Source of the DNA: CAZWUL01 sp964636625
Lineage (GTDB): Bacteria; Atribacterota; Phoenicimicrobiia; Phoenicimicrobiales; Stramentimicrobiaceae
Length of the DNA: 40,332 nucleotides
Direction: 5' to 3'
NCBI GenBank assembly: GCA_964636625.1
Contig: CAZWUL010000007.1
Span: 1-40,332, forward strand
The stretch's first letter is position 1. The number at the start of each line of letters is the position of its first letter. Shown here piece after piece: positions 8,095 through 16,902 of this stretch. The translations under genes and the position numbers were made by a program. Below the pieces are notes generated by a model that saw only the letters and a program-made list of their open reading frames with translations, was not told where the DNA came from and did not search any database.

Positions 8095-9417
8095 TTACCT
8101 TATCATCAAACCCGGAAGCCATAAAACAATATCCGGGAAAACAATAACTAGTATAATAATCAAAATAATTAAAGGTATAAAAGGTGCACTTCCTTTTATA
8201 ACATCTACCTGTGTTACTCCTGGTAATTTTAAACCAAATATATAGAATAAAGCATATCCAAAGGGTGGAGTAAGAAAAGATGTTTGTAAGGCTACTGCAC
8301 ATAGAGTAATAAACCACAATTCATTAAAACCAAGCTCATTTACTATTGGTAAGAAAATTGGGAATGTTATTAAAACAATAGCTAACCAGTCAATAAAACA
8401 ACCTAATATGATTACTATTCCAAGCATAAGAGATAGAGTACCCCATCTTCCCAGCGCTAAGGATAATATTTTTTCTACAATTGCATCTCCACATCCTAAT
8501 CCCAGAAATACAGCAGTAAAACAACTTGCAGTAGTTAACATGAATACAACCATTGTAGTTGTTTTGGCAGTTTCAAAAACTGCTTCTCTTAATGCTTTCC
8601 AGCTAAACCTTCTATATAAAATCATCATTAAAAAAGTTACAAATGCACCAACTCCGGAAGCTTCAGTAGGTGTAGCAACTCCGGTAAAAATCGAACCAAG
8701 AACAGTTAAAATTAATAACAATGGGGGAATAGCATAAAGAAATAAATCCTTAATTCTTTTACCAATTGGGATTTTTTCAATCTCTTCTTTAGGCATGGGA
8801 GGACCTATCTCTGGATTTAAAAAGCATCTTAATGCAACATATGCAACATATAAAAATCCTAATATAACCCCAGGTACTGCTGCGGCCATAAATAGCCTTC
8901 CTACTGATTGGTTCGATTGGCTCCCCATGATTACTAACATAATGCTGGGTGGAATCAAAATTCCCAGAGTACCTCCCGCTCCAATAATTCCTGTAGCAAG
9001 ATCTCTTCGATATCCATACCTTATTAAAATTGGGCCTGCCAGTAATCCCATCGTTACAACAGATGCTCCAATAACTCCTGTACAAGCAGCAAATAAAATA
9101 CATACAATGATAACTGAAATTCCAAGGCTACCGGTTATTCTTCCAATCACCTGCCGTAATGCCATAAAAAGGCCTTCAGCTATTCCAGATGATGATAGCA
9201 GATTTCCCATAAAAATAAAGAGAGTTATTGCCAAAAGAATAAAATCGGACATATTGCCATAAATGCGACTCATAAACATGGGGAAAATATTTGGTCCCCA
9301 AAAAAAATACCCAAAAATTGTTGCTAACCCACCAAATATAAAAGCAATATGGTGACCTAAAAGAATAAAAATCAGCAACAAGGCAAACATTAAAATACCT
9401 ATTGTTAATGGGTCCAT
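8095..9417 (-). CDS. dctM: TRAP transporter large permease (DctM), system 2
   Basis: A 440-residue, multi-spanning DctM with the same landmarks as system 1: GGTLGILIPPSIMLVIMGSQ, ATPTEASGVGAF and QTSFLTPPFGYALFYIFG. It overlaps the end of dctQ2 by 13 bases and its ribosome site is within that gene. It is followed by the aconitase X genes, which suggests that the solute of this system feeds them. Two antisense open frames in this stretch are shadows. Confidence 0.95.
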   Translation of the reverse strand: MDPLTIGILMFALLLIFILLGHHIAFIFGGLATIFGYFFWGPNIFPMFMSRIYGNMSDFILLAITLFIFMGNLLSSSGIAEGLFMALRQVIGRITGSLGISVIIVCILFAACTGVIGASVVTMGLLAGPILIRYGYRRDLATGIIGAGGTLGILIPPSIMLVIMGSQSNQSVGRLFMAAAVPGVILGFLYVAYVALRCFLNPEIGPPMPKEEIEKIPIGKRIKDLFLYAIPPLLLILTVLGSIFTGVATPTEASGVGAFVTFLMMILYRRFSWKALREAVFETAKTTTMVVFMLTTASCFTAVFLGLGCGDAIVEKILSLALGRWGTLSLMLGIVIILGCFIDWLAIVLITFPIFLPIVNELGFNELWFITLCAVALQTSFLTPPFGYALFYIFGLKLPGVTQVDVIKGSAPFIPLIILIIILVIVFPDIVLWLPGLMIR

Positions 9418-9932
9418 CTTTCATCTCCTGAAATAATAAATAATATTTTTTTAAGTATTTCCGATATTGCTTGAATCATTATCAATACTGCAGTGATTGG
9501 AATAACTGTTTTTATTGGATATAACGGTGGATGCCAAACACTCCAACTAGTTTCTAGTTGAGCCCAGGACTTCGCAGCAAAACCAGTTCCAAAAATAATC
9601 ATCATAACAACAAAAGGAATGAGTAATAAAATGTAACTAATTAAATCAATAATTACAGCTGTTTTCTTGGAAAACAGTTTGTCTACTATCAAAGTAACGT
9701 TAACATGGGACTTATGTAAAAGCCCATAAGAGGCAGCTAACATAAAATGTGCACCGTAAAGAAAGATACTTAATTCAAAACTCCATATAGTGGGATTATT
9801 GAATACTTTTCTTAATATGACTTCAAGTACCACAAATAATGTTAAGGGCACTACTAACCATGATGTCATTTTACCAACAAAATCAGTAAATTTATCAATA
9901 AATTGAACAATTTTTATCAACATTTTTTTCAC
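9405..9932 (-). CDS. dctQ: TRAP transporter small permease (DctQ), system 2
   Basis: A 175-residue DctQ with four membrane segments, FVVLEVILRKVFNNPTIWSF after the first helix and the aromatic loop SWAQLETSWSVWHPPLYP before the last. The frame opens with GTG at 9930-9932; an in-frame ATG at 9921-9923 is equally possible, as neither has a strong ribosome site. It is separated from dctP2 by a 14-base-arm hairpin, as in system 1, and overlaps dctM2. Confidence 0.92.
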   Translation of the reverse strand: MKKMLIKIVQFIDKFTDFVGKMTSWLVVPLTLFVVLEVILRKVFNNPTIWSFELSIFLYGAHFMLAASYGLLHKSHVNVTLIVDKLFSKKTAVIIDLISYILLLIPFVVMMIIFGTGFAAKSWAQLETSWSVWHPPLYPIKTVIPITAVLIMIQAISEILKKILFIISGDERWTH

Positions 9933-9945
9933 TCTTTTTTTATTT

Positions 9946-9987
9946 AAATAAGAGGGAATATAAACAAAAAACCATTCCCTCTTATTT
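9946..9987. repeat. intercistronic hairpin between dctP2 and dctQ2
   Basis: A perfect inverted repeat (9946-9959 and 9974-9987, arms AAATAAGAGGGAAT and its complement, 14-base loop) sits just after the dctP2 stop. It has no T-run directly after the second arm on the minus strand, so it is more likely a stabilising or partial-termination hairpin than a full terminator. Confidence 0.72.
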
Positions 9988-10006
9988 ATTTTTTGTAATT
10001 ATTCTT

Positions 10007-11098
10007 TTATTCTAATCCCGGTATATCGGGATATACCCAAGGAAGTCTACCATGATTAAAGGGCCATAACTGTTTTTGAACTGGAATCATTTCTTTTTGA
10101 TAAGTGAATATGGAAAGAGCCATTTCTCTAAAGTCTTCATTTTCTTTTGCTCTTTGAGAGGTGTACTCATTAACATATCCTTCAATCTCTCTTAAAGTAT
10201 CTTCATCAAGCTGAATAACCTCAGTACCTGCTTCTTCAAATTTTTTTAAGGCTTCGATTTCTTGTATTTCATACCAGTGGCTCATATAATGCATAGTAGC
10301 TTGATTTGCCATTTCAACAATTTTTTTAAGATTTTCTGGAAGTTTATCCCATGCTTCCTGGTTAATCATTACCCCGTAAGCACAACTTGGCTCATGCCAT
10401 CCAGGTGCACATTGATATTTTGTAATTTCACCAAATCCTAAGCCCCAATCTATTGCGGCTGTTGCAACTTCTCCACCATCAATCGTACCTAATTGTAATG
10501 CTTGATACACTTCTCCAGTTGCAAGCATAACCTGGGTTGCTCCCAGCTGCTGTAATACATGTCCTTGGGGTCTTCCTGATATTCTTAATTTCAAACCTTC
10601 ATAGTCTTCAGCTGAACGGATTGGGATATTACTTCTAATACCTGATTGCATTGGGATAACCCAGTTAATGTAATAATGCAAGCCGTATTTACCATATAGT
10701 TTCTGAATTAACTCCTGTCCTCCATAGTGTCTATACCAGTTAATATAATGATATTGTGTCAAGCCCATTGGGTAAGAACCAATTAATTCAAATGCAGGAT
10801 TTTTCCCGGACCAATAACCAGGCCAGTCGCCTCCGCATTCAATGGCACCGCTTGCAACTGCATCGAAAACTTCATCTGGCGCAACTAGCTGTGGTGCAGG
10901 AAAAACTTTAATCTTAAGTTGACCTTCGCTGAGTTCATCTACTACCTTTGCAAAATATCTATCTCCCTCAACAAGAATGTTATCCGGTGGCCAACAGGAA
11001 GCCATTCTCCAATTAATAGTTTCTGACAAAACTGTACCGGACATTAAAAAAAACAATGCTAAAACTAAAGACAAAACAATCATTTTAGAACTTTTCAT
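10007..11098 (-). CDS. dctP: TRAP transporter solute-binding protein (DctP), system 2
   Basis: A 363-residue DctP receptor with a signal peptide (about 1-25, cleaved near VLS/ETI) and no lipobox. The probable carboxylate-binding arginine is R172 (LKLRISG). GEVYQALQLGTIDGGEVAT and CAPGWHEPSCAYGV place it in the same TakP-like group as the first receptor, though the two are clearly diverged in sequence and may differ in substrate. Start ATG with GGGAGGAAAG eight bases before it. First gene of the minus-strand locus, 465 bases from the divergent GntR regulator. Confidence 0.93.
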   Translation of the reverse strand: MKSSKMIVLSLVLALFFLMSGTVLSETINWRMASCWPPDNILVEGDRYFAKVVDELSEGQLKIKVFPAPQLVAPDEVFDAVASGAIECGGDWPGYWSGKNPAFELIGSYPMGLTQYHYINWYRHYGGQELIQKLYGKYGLHYYINWVIPMQSGIRSNIPIRSAEDYEGLKLRISGRPQGHVLQQLGATQVMLATGEVYQALQLGTIDGGEVATAAIDWGLGFGEITKYQCAPGWHEPSCAYGVMINQEAWDKLPENLKKIVEMANQATMHYMSHWYEIQEIEALKKFEEAGTEVIQLDEDTLREIEGYVNEYTSQRAKENEDFREMALSIFTYQKEMIPVQKQLWPFNHGRLPWVYPDIPGLE

Positions 11099-11242
11099 AA
11101 ATATCTTTCCTCCCTAAAAATTTACCAAAATTTTTTAACAAAAATTTTTCTATCTATCACCTCCAATTTACTTTTTTAAAGGTACCGGGACATATTAAAA
11201 TTATTTATGTTCAGTGTTTATGATTGCAATAAATTATAATAT

Positions 11243-11270
11243 ATAAAATATATTTTATAATTTATAAAAT
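11243..11270. promoter_or_regulatory. overlapping AT-rich palindromes between dctP2 and gntR
   Basis: Two perfect palindromes overlap here: 16 bases at 11243-11258 (ATAAAATATATTTTAT) and 19 bases at 11252-11270 (arms ATTTTATAA around one central base). They lie in the divergent spacer and are the best candidate operator for the neighbouring GntR regulator. AT-rich DNA makes chance palindromes more likely, so this is tentative. I see no good -35/-10 pair for dctP2. Confidence 0.4.
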
Positions 11271-11405
11271 TATGATATAATATGTTCGGCAGGGTGTCAA
11301 GGGAGTTAGTTGTTATTTTAAAAATATATCTTTAAATAAATTTCCTTATAAATACTTATAAAACTAATAAAATATCTGTTTTCGTTAAGAGTTAAGAAAG
11401 ATATT

Positions 11406-11433
11406 TTGAAATATATTTATTTTTCTATATAAT
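11406..11433 (+). promoter_or_regulatory. promoter for gntR regulator
   Basis: TTGAAA (11406-11411), 16-base spacer, TATAAT (11428-11433). The predicted start near 11440 gives a leader of about 120 bases before the regulator ATG. Confidence 0.55.
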
Positions 11434-11563
11434 TAGAATATAGATATTAATTTATGTTGCGATTAACTCTGGGATTGGGGTTTACTCTAATTATTATTTA
11501 TTATTTTTTATAAAACAATCTACAGTATTTCGGTATTTTGCAAAGAAGGTGAAGGTGAATCAG

Positions 11564-12268
11564 ATGTTTAATATAAAGCAAGATAATGGTATTACAACAA
11601 AAAAAGAGCAAGTTTATACCATTATAAAGAATAGAATACTTAGTGGAATTTATAAACACGGGAATCGTATCCTGGAGGATAATATTGCCAATGAATTAAA
11701 TGTTAGTAAATCTCCAATCAGGGAAGCATTAAAAGAACTATCGGGTGAAGGTTTTGTAGTAATTGTTCCAAATAAAGGTGTTTTTGTAAAAAAACTCACC
11801 AAACAGGATATCATTGAAATACTTGATTTCAGAACATTAATTGAAAAATATTCGATAAAAAAAATAATTGAAAATGCCTCAGATGACTCCCTTAATGAAC
11901 TATCTGAAATATATGAAAAAATGAAAAAAGTGCATGCTGATAATGATACAAACAAATATGCAAGAATTGATGCCCAGTTTCACGATACCATTTACAGGCT
12001 AAGCGGAAATATGTTGATGTACAAAATGGCTGTAAATATTTTTTATCTTTTCCAGCCCTTCCGCGTATTCTCCCTTAATTCAAAAAAACGCTTCGAAGAA
12101 TCACTTATTGAACATAAAGAAATTGTTGATGGCTTGTATTCAAGAAACTTTCAAAAAACATGGGCTATTGCCAAAACCCATTTACATCTTGCAAGTATTG
12201 AAGTTATTAATTTTTTAGAAAGATCTGAATCAGACTCTGACAATTCTATTAATTATCCGTCTTATTAA
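11564..12268 (+). CDS. GntR-family transcriptional regulator, FadR/FCD type
   Basis: A winged-helix domain (about residues 10-75; KEQVYTIIKNRILSGIYKHG, then LNVSKSPIREALKELSGEG) is followed by an all-helical FCD ligand-binding domain (about 85-220) with FHDTIYRLSGN and the histidine-bearing TKTHLH-type end region, where metal and acid ligands usually bind. I prefer ATG 11564 (234 residues) because AAGGTGA lies five bases before it. A GTG at 11549 would add five residues but has no proper ribosome site. FCD regulators usually repress sugar-acid or hydroxy-acid catabolic genes and release DNA on binding the substrate. Its divergent position suggests that it controls the TRAP/AcnX/dehydratase locus and itself. 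Confidence 0.9.
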   Translation: MFNIKQDNGITTKKEQVYTIIKNRILSGIYKHGNRILEDNIANELNVSKSPIREALKELSGEGFVVIVPNKGVFVKKLTKQDIIEILDFRTLIEKYSIKKIIENASDDSLNELSEIYEKMKKVHADNDTNKYARIDAQFHDTIYRLSGNMLMYKMAVNIFYLFQPFRVFSLNSKKRFEESLIEHKEIVDGLYSRNFQKTWAIAKTHLHLASIEVINFLERSESDSDNSINYPSY

Positions 12269-12270
12269 AT

Positions 12271-12286
12271 AGAGAACCCCTTCTCT
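12271..12286 (+). terminator. weak hairpin after gntR
   Basis: A six-base stem (AGAGAA / TTCTCT around CCCC) lies three bases past the stop codon and is followed by T-rich DNA. The stem is short and the T-run is interrupted, so this is a weak terminator candidate. Confidence 0.35.
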
Positions 12287-12649
12287 TTGACATCTTTTTA
12301 AATTGTTTTCTCAACAGGCAAACCACTGTCCTGTAATTTAATAGCAGGCTCAACCCCTCTTTAATGTCCCTGGCTATCCATCGTTCCTTTTCTTACCTAT
12401 CTTCCTTTTTAGTAATAATACCTGTTTATTTTTTATACAAATAAAGAAAATTTGGAATTATTAAAAATGATATCTTCTTCCCCAATTTCTTTCATTTGTT
12501 ACAGACTTTAAAAGCTCTTAATATGACAAGCAGTGCTTTTTATAATATAATAAAAAACAATTACAAGAGCGACCGAAATGGATTATAGAGATAGTGAAAG
12601 CTTAAGATTTAAATAATATATAAATTAAAAAAGATAAAAATATAAAACA

Positions 12650-12928
12650 AGCATTACCAACAAAATAACTAAGGCTGTTAAAAATAAAGAATTAACCCCA
12701 ATTGATATAGGGATTGCCGCTGAACATATCTGCCTTCAGGCAACAGAATAAGGATTGGGAACCTGTATGTTAGGATGGTTTGACGAAAAAGGAGTAAAGG
12801 AACTGCTCCATATTCCACTATCAAAGAAAGTAGAACTCATAATCACCATGGGATATCCGATATCTGACGAAATCCGACCCAAAAAAAGAAAAGAACCTGA
12901 CAAAATAATGAACTATAATTGTTACTAA
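12650..12928 (+). pseudogene. nitroreductase-family remnant (C-terminal part)
   Basis: The plus strand reads in one frame as the C-terminal third of a nitroreductase: IDIGIAAEHICLQATE, then an in-frame TAA (12749-12751), then GLGTCMLGWFDEKGVKELL, HIPLSKKVELIITMGYP and a final stop. This matches the family pattern in which GLGTCWLGWF follows QAAxELGL. There is no start codon or FMN-binding N-terminus upstream, and the DNA before it (12287-12649) shows no gene. A decayed fragment of a flavin oxidoreductase. Confidence 0.75.
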
Positions 12929-12956
12929 AACTCCAGCAGGTAAAATTCAATATATA

Positions 12957-14228
12957 TCATATAGGCGAAGTACTATCTTTATCGCTTCGGATTCGTCCCA
13001 CAAAAATAAAGGCAGAAACAATAATAAAAATGCCAAAAACTATCCAACCATGTTTATAGGAACCCTTCAAATCAGCTATAAATCCAAAAATAGGCGGGGC
13101 AAATAATGCTCCTACTCTAATGAAAAGCAAGGATAGGCCGGTAGCAATTCCTGCCTGTTTTTCTTTTGCAAATTCTGCCACTGCAGTAAAATGCACTCCT
13201 GACCAACCGAGGGATGAAAATCCCATTAAAAAGGAAAAAACAAATATCAAACCTGTATCTAATGCTAAGCGGTTAAAGAAAATTCCAAAGAACAAGTACA
13301 TAATTCCTGTGAAAAGAGTTATTAAAAAAAGACTTGATTGTCTGCTTCCTTTAAGCAACTTATCAGAAAGCCATCCCCAAATAGGGCGACCAATTATCCC
13401 ACCAAACTGGAGTATACCAAGTCCAAGACCAGCAATCGCCTTACTTTTATCTAAATCATCAGAAATAAATACAGCAAAATGAGATATAACTGTCCCCATT
13501 GCAATCCCGAACACTGAACCAACAACACATACTTGAAATAAATATTTATTCTTAAAAAGCAATATTAAACTATTTCTAAAAGATAGGTTATTCTGTTCTT
13601 CTTTTCTGGATTTATTTGATTCACGCGGGCTATTATCTTTGTTTTGTTCATGATAAAATTTATAAACCAAAAATCCTGAAGCTAATGCAATAATAGCTGC
13701 CAGTTGTATGGCTATTCTCCAATTAAGCAGTGGTGCTATTAATGGTAGGAGACCTGCTCCCGCAATACCTCCTAATCCAAATCCCGCCTGAGTAATCCCT
13801 AATGATACTGCTCTATTCTCCCGAGAAGTAACTAGTATAACCCCTTTTGTTACTGATGGAGTAATGATGCTAAACCCCAATCCTGCTAATAGGGCTAAAA
13901 ATAAAATAATAGTATATGAAGAAAAAAACCCATAGAACAGCATTACAAAACTCATACTTGCTATTCCCAATAGCATACTCTTTTTTGGTCCAAAATTATC
14001 AACAATACTCCCGGTAAAAACAGCCAGCACTGCTGCACTTATAAAAAAATAAGTCGAATAATAACCAACTTGAGCTCTTGTCAAAAAAAATTCTTCACGG
14101 ACAAAAGGAAGTAAAGCAAGAAACCCATTATGATTAAAACTCAAAATAAAACTTGGAACAGAAAGTACAATAAGAATTTTTAGTAAATGATTTTTTTCTT
14201 GATTTTTATTATTCTTAAATAAAAACAA
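12957..14228 (-). CDS. MFS transporter
   Basis: A 423-residue major facilitator with two six-helix halves and a charged central loop (NKDNSPRESNKSRKEEQNN, about 196-214). The loop-2/3 signature appears as GSIVDNFGPKKSMLLG, and its echo in the second half is GRPIWGWLSDKLLKGS. The overall type resembles monocarboxylate/oxalate-like or 'YfcJ'-like exporters, but the substrate cannot be told. The start is TTG 14226-14228, with AAGGG eight bases before. It is preceded by a predicted promoter and a 119-base structured leader. Confidence 0.85.
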   Translation of the reverse strand: MFLFKNNKNQEKNHLLKILIVLSVPSFILSFNHNGFLALLPFVREEFFLTRAQVGYYSTYFFISAAVLAVFTGSIVDNFGPKKSMLLGIASMSFVMLFYGFFSSYTIILFLALLAGLGFSIITPSVTKGVILVTSRENRAVSLGITQAGFGLGGIAGAGLLPLIAPLLNWRIAIQLAAIIALASGFLVYKFYHEQNKDNSPRESNKSRKEEQNNLSFRNSLILLFKNKYLFQVCVVGSVFGIAMGTVISHFAVFISDDLDKSKAIAGLGLGILQFGGIIGRPIWGWLSDKLLKGSRQSSLFLITLFTGIMYLFFGIFFNRLALDTGLIFVFSFLMGFSSLGWSGVHFTAVAEFAKEKQAGIATGLSLLFIRVGALFAPPIFGFIADLKGSYKHGWIVFGIFIIVSAFIFVGRIRSDKDSTSPI

Positions 14229-14274
14229 TCAGATATCCCTTGTTAATTGAATCAGTTAATTAATTAATAAAATG

Positions 14275-14340
14275 AGCCCTCAGAATTTAGCTGCCAAACA
14301 AACTAATATAAAAGTATTTATGGCTTATACCTGGGAGGGC
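14275..14340 (-). promoter_or_regulatory. structured leader element of the MFS gene
   Basis: On the minus strand AGCCCTC (14340-14334) pairs with GAGGGCT (14282-14276), enclosing about 50 bases in which GCCA and TGGC can pair again. The closing arm is followed by CATTTTATT. This lies wholly within the predicted 5' leader of the MFS gene, so it might be an attenuator or small-molecule sensor. It matches no riboswitch class that I recognise. Confidence 0.35.
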
Positions 14341-14353
14341 TAAATAATAATTT

Positions 14354-14381
14354 ATCATACCATTTTTAATAAGTTTTGCAA
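14354..14381 (-). promoter_or_regulatory. promoter for the MFS gene
   Basis: TTGCAA (14376-14381) and TATGAT (14354-14359) on the minus strand with a 16-base spacer. The predicted start near 14347 gives a leader of about 119 bases. Confidence 0.5.
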
Positions 14382-14437
14382 AATACTTACCTCAATCAGT
14401 AAATCTGCTTCTTCTAATATTTCCCCTTGGATTAATT

Positions 14438-15130
14438 TTAAAACCCTCTACTCTGTCCTATCCAGGGAGCACCTTTACCTTCTTTATATTCCTCTACTCC
14501 GGGACCGCCAAGCTGATGCAGACGCCAGATGCCATAAATATAAGTTAAAATCAATACAAATAGAGTTAAAGGCCATCCCAGCAAGATATTGACCCAGGCT
14601 ATTGCAGCTAAATCTCCGACTTGCAATAGTAAAATTTGTATCAATAAGCGAATCAGGATCAATCCCATCCAAAACCAGGTTACTTCACGATATGCCGGCT
14701 TTATATCCCTACGCCAATACCATTCTAAAGGCCATCCCCGGCTCAAATGACTTGCCCAGGCTGCAAGTGGTTTATCCACTATTAGGCTTGCTATCGTTAA
14801 ACATAAGAGTAGACCGCTGCTTATAACAGGTCCGATGAAATAAAGAGCCGGGTTTCTGGTTAAATATGCCAAACCTGATGCCAGGACAACTCCAACCAAA
14901 CCACCTACAGCATATTTCCAGTTTTGCTTCCGGGCAAGACGGAGTACTGTCAATACTACCGCTAAAACCAGGGAAGCAATAATCGCCAAATCCAAGCCCG
15001 CTAGACTGTTCATTAAAACGAAAAAGAGCGGCGGGAATATAGCATCAAGTGTTTTACCAGAAATAACGGACTGAATCTCTTCTTTGATTTCTTTTCTTTT
15101 CACCATTGTTTTAAATCTTTCCTTTACCAT
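14438..15130 (-). CDS. DUF3159-like integral membrane protein
   Basis: A 230-residue protein with about six membrane segments. The pattern FPPLFFVLMNSLAGLDLAII, then AVVLTVLRLARKQNWKYAVGG and IASLIVDKPLAAWASHLSRGWP resembles the DUF3159 family, of unknown function and best known in actinobacteria. The tail (GGPGVEEYKEGKGAPWIGQ) is hydrophilic. Its base composition is visibly less AT-rich than its neighbours, which may mean later arrival. No close functional partner adjoins it: the genes on both sides are more than 200 bases away. Confidence 0.6.
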   Translation of the reverse strand: MVKERFKTMVKRKEIKEEIQSVISGKTLDAIFPPLFFVLMNSLAGLDLAIIASLVLAVVLTVLRLARKQNWKYAVGGLVGVVLASGLAYLTRNPALYFIGPVISSGLLLCLTIASLIVDKPLAAWASHLSRGWPLEWYWRRDIKPAYREVTWFWMGLILIRLLIQILLLQVGDLAAIAWVNILLGWPLTLFVLILTYIYGIWRLHQLGGPGVEEYKEGKGAPWIGQSRGF

Positions 15131-15266
15131 GAAACTTACTTATATCACATCTTTTTGCATAAACTTTTTAATCTTTACCATCTAAATCTTTTTACTTCCA
15201 GGTAAACTATTTGAAGGTATTGATAAATTTATTATCCCGCACTTAACTCTATATTATAAACCTTTT

Positions 15267-15293
15267 GTATGTTTAAAATAAATGCAAACATAC
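15267..15293. promoter_or_regulatory. inverted repeat upstream of the DUF3159-like gene
   Basis: GTATGTTT (15267-15274) and AAACATAC (15286-15293) form a perfect eight-base inverted repeat with 11 bases between. A TATAAT lies nearby on the minus strand (15253-15258). The position, 137 bases before the DUF3159-like gene, suits an operator, but no regulator is known. Confidence 0.35.
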
Positions 15294-15387
15294 CCTATTT
15301 CCCCTATATAAAAATCTGCTTACTTTTTTCGAACATACCAATATGACACTGGTTCTGTTCTATATCTGTAAGCCTAAAAATATTTTT

Positions 15388-15888
15388 CTATTTGCTGAAA
15401 GGAACAAACATGGGAACTTTTTTCTGATATTCTTCATATTTATCACCATATTTATTGACCAACAACTTCTCTTCATATCGAGCAATAAAATAATAGAAAA
15501 AACAGATCACAATCCAGATTAAAAAGGCCAAAACAGAATTACTTAAAATGACAAAACTAAAAAATAAAAATATAGAACCAAAATACATGGGATGCCTGAC
15601 GATGTTAAAAACTCCTTTTGTTACTACACTTACCTCTTTATCAGTTTCCCGGAAAATAATACGATGTGAAGTTAGAATAAAATAACCGCCAATTAGAAAA
15701 AATATTAAAAACAAAGGTATAGTAACCATCTGAGAAAGTGTTCCTAGCGTTTTATTCGAAAATTGAAATATGAAAATATCAAAAACCATTACCAGAACAA
15801 AGATTGCAAAAAGGATAAGCTGACCTATATCAGTAATAGCATGTTCACCTGGAAGGTTGTGAGGTTTGTGGGAGTGAGAAGGATTCAT
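15388..15888 (-). CDS. isoprenylcysteine carboxyl methyltransferase-like membrane protein
   Basis: About 166 residues with four or five membrane segments. The C-terminal half has the ICMT/PEMT signature for SAM binding: GVFNIVRHPMYFGSIFLFFS, then a helix and RYEEKLLVNKYGDKYEEYQKK. Bacterial members methylate small or lipid substrates at the membrane, usually undefined. I place the start at ATG 15886-15888 (MNPSHSH), which has GAAAGGAAA eight bases before it; an upstream in-frame ATG at 15918 lacks one. It follows the cysteine synthase gene closely and is probably cotranscribed. Confidence 0.8.
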   Translation of the reverse strand: MNPSHSHKPHNLPGEHAITDIGQLILFAIFVLVMVFDIFIFQFSNKTLGTLSQMVTIPLFLIFFLIGGYFILTSHRIIFRETDKEVSVVTKGVFNIVRHPMYFGSIFLFFSFVILSNSVLAFLIWIVICFFYYFIARYEEKLLVNKYGDKYEEYQKKVPMFVPFSK

Positions 15889-15927
15889 TTTTTGTTTCCT
15901 TTCAATATTATATATCATTATATGTGT

Positions 15928-16854
15928 TTATAAATCAGAATACTTATATCCGGTATCACATAGAATAGTCACAATATTTCTAATCTCCTGTTGTTTGTTG
16001 GCATACTTTAAGGCAGCTATGACATTAGCACCTGAAGAATAACCCACATACATTCCCTGTTCCGAGCTTAATCTGCTGGTCATTTCCTTTACCTCAGAAT
16101 CAGTAACTGTTAAAATATCATCTGCTAAATTGTTATCCCAATGTGGTGGGATAAGGCTGTATCCTGTTCCCTGGATGATATGTTGTGAATTCTCTACCCT
16201 TCCCGTTTTCAGTATTGCTGCTCCGGCAGGTTCCACTGCAATACATTTTATCTTATTATTCTTTGATTTTAAAAATTTAGAAGTTCCTATAAATGTTCCA
16301 CCGGTGCCAATAGATGCCACATAAGCATCAATTTCCGGTAAATCCTGCCATATTTCCGGACCCGTAGTGTTAAAATGTGCCATGATACCAGAGGTATTGT
16401 TAAATTGATCAACATAGAAACCCTTTTCTTTCTGAGCAATTTCTTTTGCAACCTGAGAGGCATGAGCAATATCCTGTCCTGTAACCATCCCCTGGCTTCC
16501 ATCCACTTGTTCAGTCAGCAACACATCGGCTCCCAGCGCTTTAATAATCTTCATTCTTTCCTGACTGTTTCCTTTAGACATTACTGCCAGAAAAGGGTTC
16601 CCAAACTGTTTGCAGACAACTGCCAGGCCAGCTCCCATATTGCCACTGGTCATCTCAACCACCAGCTGCCCTTTAGTTAATTCGCCTTTTCCATAGGCGT
16701 CTTGAATGATCTGATATGCTGCCCTGTCTTTTACACTGCCCCCTGGTTGCATAAACTCAAGCTTTCCATATAGGTTAAAATTATTACCGGATAAGCGGTC
16801 TAATTTCACCAATGGTGTTTGTCTGATTAACTCTAATGTATTCTGTTTAATCAT
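15928..16854 (-). CDS. PLP-dependent cysteine synthase (CysK/CysM family)
   Basis: A 308-residue fold-type II PLP enzyme. The lysine that holds PLP is K42 in PGGSVKDRAA. The substrate loop reads TSGNMG (69-74) where most cysteine synthases have TSGNTG, and the phosphate-binding loop is GTGGT (183-187). The end DTGYKYSDL is typical. It should make cysteine from O-acetylserine (or O-phosphoserine) and sulfide. The Thr-to-Met change could alter amino-acid-substrate preference. It lies between a Rieske protein and an ICMT-like methyltransferase. Confidence 0.9.
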   Translation of the reverse strand: MIKQNTLELIRQTPLVKLDRLSGNNFNLYGKLEFMQPGGSVKDRAAYQIIQDAYGKGELTKGQLVVEMTSGNMGAGLAVVCKQFGNPFLAVMSKGNSQERMKIIKALGADVLLTEQVDGSQGMVTGQDIAHASQVAKEIAQKEKGFYVDQFNNTSGIMAHFNTTGPEIWQDLPEIDAYVASIGTGGTFIGTSKFLKSKNNKIKCIAVEPAGAAILKTGRVENSQHIIQGTGYSLIPPHWDNNLADDILTVTDSEVKEMTSRLSSEQGMYVGYSSGANVIAALKYANKQQEIRNIVTILCDTGYKYSDL

Positions 16855-16902
16855 TTTTTCATTACACGTTCTTTACCAATACTCTCGAATATTCTTCTTA
16901 TT

